The translations under genes and the position numbers were made by a program. Positions 6,884-8,461 of a stretch of DNA of 8,461 nt are shown here, in pieces. The notes under the pieces were generated by a model. The model did no database searches. It saw nothing but the letters and a program-made list of their open reading frames with translations, and was not told where the DNA came from. The stretch is from Pseudomonadota bacterium (GTDB lineage: Bacteria > Pseudomonadota > Alphaproteobacteria > Sphingomonadales > Sphingomonadaceae). The stretch's first letter is position 1, and every line of letters begins with the position of its first letter. Location of the stretch: NCBI GenBank assembly GCA_023417515.1, contig JAEZFL010000109.1, positions 1-8,461 of the forward strand, in the 5' to 3' direction.

Positions 6884-7070
6884 GCGGGGCGGCGGCTGCC
6901 CGCTGTGCGGAAACGCGGCTCAAGCGGAGTTCAAGCCGTTCTGCAGCCAGGGCTGCCGCGACCGCGACCTCCTCAATTGGCTCGGCGACGCCTACCGAGT
7001 GCCGGGTGCGCCCGCCGGTCCGGAAGACCTCGCCGAAAGGCTGGACATCAGGCCGGAGCCGCCTTTATAG
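6861..7070 (+). CDS. yacG: DNA gyrase inhibitor YacG (small zinc-finger protein)
   Basis: A 69-aa protein with the YacG zinc ribbon: CPLC (Cys13, Cys16) followed by FCSQGC (Cys28, Cys32), then RDRDLLNWL, corresponding to the usual FCSxRCxxIDLGxW block. In E. coli YacG binds GyrB and blocks DNA binding by gyrase; the same role here is by homology. The ATG at 6861 places the first Cys pair at residue 13, normal for the family, although the frame is open further upstream through the RNase gene. It overlaps the RNase gene's last 23 nt, so translation is probably coupled. The acidic and proline-rich tail after residue 50 is poorly conserved. tRNA-Phe begins 24 nt after the stop. Confidence 0.92.
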   Translation: MSITGKARRGGGCPLCGNAAQAEFKPFCSQGCRDRDLLNWLGDAYRVPGAPAGPEDLAERLDIRPEPPL

Positions 7071-7094
7071 GCCCACTTCCCGTTCGCCGGGCAT

Positions 7095-7170
7095 GCCCAG
7101 GTAGCTCAGTTGGTAGAGCACGTGACTGAAAATCACGGTGTCGGCGGTTCGATTCCGTCCCTGGGCACCA
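7095..7170 (+). tRNA. tRNA-Phe (anticodon GAA)
   Basis: A full cloverleaf of 76 nt with encoded CCA. The acceptor stem is GCCCAGG (7095-7101) / CCTGGGC (7160-7166), the D stem GCTC / GAGC (7104-7107, 7116-7119), the anticodon stem CGTGA / TCACG (7121-7125, 7133-7137) with loop CTGAAAA, and the T stem GGCGG / CCGTC with loop TTCGATT. The anticodon GAA at 7128-7130 reads UUC/UUU. One G-U pair occurs in the T stem. It lies 24 nt after yacG, so it may be read from the same transcript or from its own promoter inside yacG. TTTT at 7173-7176 follows without a separate hairpin. Confidence 0.98.
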
Positions 7171-7263
7171 CCTTTTCCCGCATCGCAACCCTCATGCGCC
7201 GATCATGACGTGCCGGTAACGACTTCCGCCGGCCAAGTCCTCGCGCTAGAGAAGGACCGCGGC

Positions 7264-7291
7264 TTGTCGTAAAGACGCCGTTAACTATTTT
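7264..7291 (+). promoter_or_regulatory. Possible promoter for the sigma-54 activator gene
   Basis: TTGTCG (7264-7269) and TATTTT (7286-7291) are 16 nt apart and resemble a weak sigma-70-type promoter 48 nt before the TTG start at 7339. This AT-rich patch stands out in otherwise GC-rich sequence. The rest of the 168-nt gap from 7171 to 7338 holds nothing I can name beyond a loose inverted repeat (GCCGG 7212-7216 / CCGGC 7229-7233). Confidence 0.35.
7270..7284 (+). promoter_or_regulatory. Candidate CtrA-like binding site
   Basis: TAAA (7270-7273), a 7-nt spacer, then TTAA (7281-7284) followed by C differs at one base from the alphaproteobacterial CtrA consensus TTAA-N7-TTAA. It overlaps the putative promoter and precedes a regulator with FleQ-like features. 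CtrA control of flagellar genes is well known in this class. One degenerate short match is weak evidence on its own. Confidence 0.3.
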
Positions 7292-7338
7292 CCTTCAGAT
7301 ATGCCCCCAACGCAGAACGACGCGACCGGGGGGATCTC

Positions 7339-8461
7339 TTGACCATCAGCAATGTCTTCCGCAACGACGGGAGCGGGCCGGCAACGGCGAACATGATCGA
7401 GGCCGGGCCCGAAACGATGCTGATCGGCGAGACCCCGGCCATCCTGGCGCTGCGCAACCTCGTCCGCCACGTCGCGCCCAGCGAAGCCTCCGTGCTGCTG
7501 ACCGGGCCCTCCGGCGCGGGCAAGGAGGTGGTCGCCCGCGCGATCCACGAGGCGAGCGGGCGCGGCAACAGGCCCTTCGTCGCGGTGAATTGCGGCGCCA
7601 TTCCCCGCGAATTGCTCGAATCCGAGCTGTTCGGCCACGAAAAGGGCGCGTTCACCGGCGCCCACACCCAGCACAAGGGCAAGTTCGAGGAGGCCGACGG
7701 CGGCACCCTGTTCCTCGACGAAATCGGCGACATGCCGGCCGACATGCAGGTGAAGCTGCTGCGCGTGCTCGAGGAACGCGCCGTGCAGCGCGTCGGCGGG
7801 CGCGGCCAGATCGACGTGGACGTGCGTATCGTCGCCGCCACCCTTCGCGACATCGACCGCGCGATCGACGAGGGCAAGTTCCGCGAGGACCTGTTCTATC
7901 GCCTCGCCGTCTTCCCGATCGACATTCCGCCGCTGTCCGAGCGGATCGAGGACATTCCGCTGCTGGTGCGCCATTTCCTGGACAGGCAGGGCAAGCGCGC
8001 CGCCGGCCTCGCTTTCTCGCCCGCCGCGCTGGCGCGGCTCGCCGATCATGGCTGGCCCGGCAATGTGCGCGAATTGCGCAACTTCGTCGAGCGCGCCTGC
8101 ATCCTGTTCGCCGGCCGCACGGTCGGGCCGGACGAAGCCGCCTCGCTGCTGCTCCGCCGCGGCCGGGTCGGCGCGATCGAGCGCGCCGCGCTCTGGGAAG
8201 CCACCAATCGCATCGCCGCCGCCACGGTGGCCGTCGCCGAGGTCGAAGCCGAGGCCGAGGTCCATGACGAGGTCGTCGTGCCGATCCGCGCCGAAGTGGA
8301 GATCGCCGACACCCGCGAGCTCGCCTCCGGCCAGCCCGTCGCGCTGCGCGACATGCTCGCCGAGATCGAGCGCCGCTATATCGAGGAGGCGCTCACTTTG
8401 TCGGACGGCGTCGTCGCCGATGCCGCCCGGATGCTCTCGCTCCAGCGCACGACCCTGATCG
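7339..8461 (+). CDS. Sigma-54-dependent transcriptional activator, FleQ-like (3' end cut by window)
   Basis: An AAA+ enhancer-binding protein that remodels sigma-54 RNA polymerase; 374 residues are visible and the gene runs off the window. Motifs: Walker A GPSGAGKE (56-63), the sigma-54-contacting GAFTGA (103-108), Walker B LFLDE (Asp127, Glu128), arginine fingers in FREDLFYRL (Arg182, Arg188), and WPGNVREL (239-246). An Ala/Val/Glu-rich linker (about 290-330) leads to the start of a Fis-type helix-turn-helix, GVVADAARMLSLQRTTLI, which resembles the FleQ C-terminus closely. Only about 25 residues precede the AAA+ domain, so there is no receiver or FleQ-type N-terminal domain. The TTG at 7339 follows GGGGGGA (7328-7334); the ATG at 7393 is an alternative. 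An upstream stop (7282-7284) rules out a long N-terminal domain. The flagellar role is inferred; PspF-like stress control is the main alternative. Confidence 0.92.
   Translation, partial: MTISNVFRNDGSGPATANMIEAGPETMLIGETPAILALRNLVRHVAPSEASVLLTGPSGAGKEVVARAIHEASGRGNRPFVAVNCGAIPRELLESELFGHEKGAFTGAHTQHKGKFEEADGGTLFLDEIGDMPADMQVKLLRVLEERAVQRVGGRGQIDVDVRIVAATLRDIDRAIDEGKFREDLFYRLAVFPIDIPPLSERIEDIPLLVRHFLDRQGKRAAGLAFSPAALARLADHGWPGNVRELRNFVERACILFAGRTVGPDEAASLLLRRGRVGAIERAALWEATNRIAAATVAVAEVEAEAEVHDEVVVPIRAEVEIADTRELASGQPVALRDMLAEIERRYIEEALTLSDGVVADAARMLSLQRTTLI

Noticed and set aside
7171..7338. Sigma-54 promoter or tRNA terminator in the gap after tRNA-Phe
   Set aside because: No TGGCAC-N5-TTGC match was found, and the T4 run after the tRNA has no hairpin of its own.
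7285..8265. 326-aa minus-strand frame opposite the sigma-54 activator
   Set aside because: The + strand carries Walker A, GAFTGA and Walker B in order; the minus frame has none.

Overview
The window looks like ordinary chromosomal DNA from a high-GC alphaproteobacterium, most likely a sphingomonad (Sphingomonas or a relative). The grounds are the GC-rich coding sequence on one strand, the order infA - maf - RNase E/G-like - yacG - tRNA-Phe, the K+-independent type of proton-pumping pyrophosphatase, and an intergenic palindromic repeat of a kind I recall from Sphingomonadales. Every gene I can support is on the + strand. The long minus-strand ORFs are composition shadows.

Layout. (1) 127-2265: hppA, an integral-membrane H+-pumping pyrophosphatase, apparently its own transcription unit, followed by a UUCG-loop hairpin. 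(2) 2322-4937: a perfect 12-bp hairpin with a T4 tail lies directly in front of a secreted S9-family (prolyl oligopeptidase-like) serine peptidase, which is followed 3 nt later by a glutathione S-transferase-like gene. (3) 5014-7170: a compact housekeeping cluster of infA (TTG start), an 84-bp double-hairpin repeat whose right arm contains the maf start codon, maf (dTTP/UTP pyrophosphatase type), a short RNase E/G-like protein with both catalytic aspartates but no visible Zn-link, yacG (overlapping the RNase gene by 23 nt), and tRNA-Phe(GAA). (4) 7171-7338: an intergenic region with a possible promoter and a CtrA-like half-site pair. (5) 7339 to the window end: the N-terminal 374 residues of a sigma-54 activator that lacks a receiver domain and most resembles FleQ, cut by the window edge just inside its Fis-type HTH.

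Functionally, hppA recycles pyrophosphate into proton motive force. The infA-maf-RNase-yacG cluster combines translation initiation, nucleotide-pool cleaning, RNA processing and gyrase inhibition. The last gene probably opens a flagellar or other sigma-54-controlled locus. I see no phage, insertion sequence, CRISPR array, defence island or new multi-gene system. The items most worth checking are regulatory: the hairpin fused to the S9 peptidase start, the repeat that supplies the maf start codon, and the CtrA-like site ahead of the FleQ-like gene.
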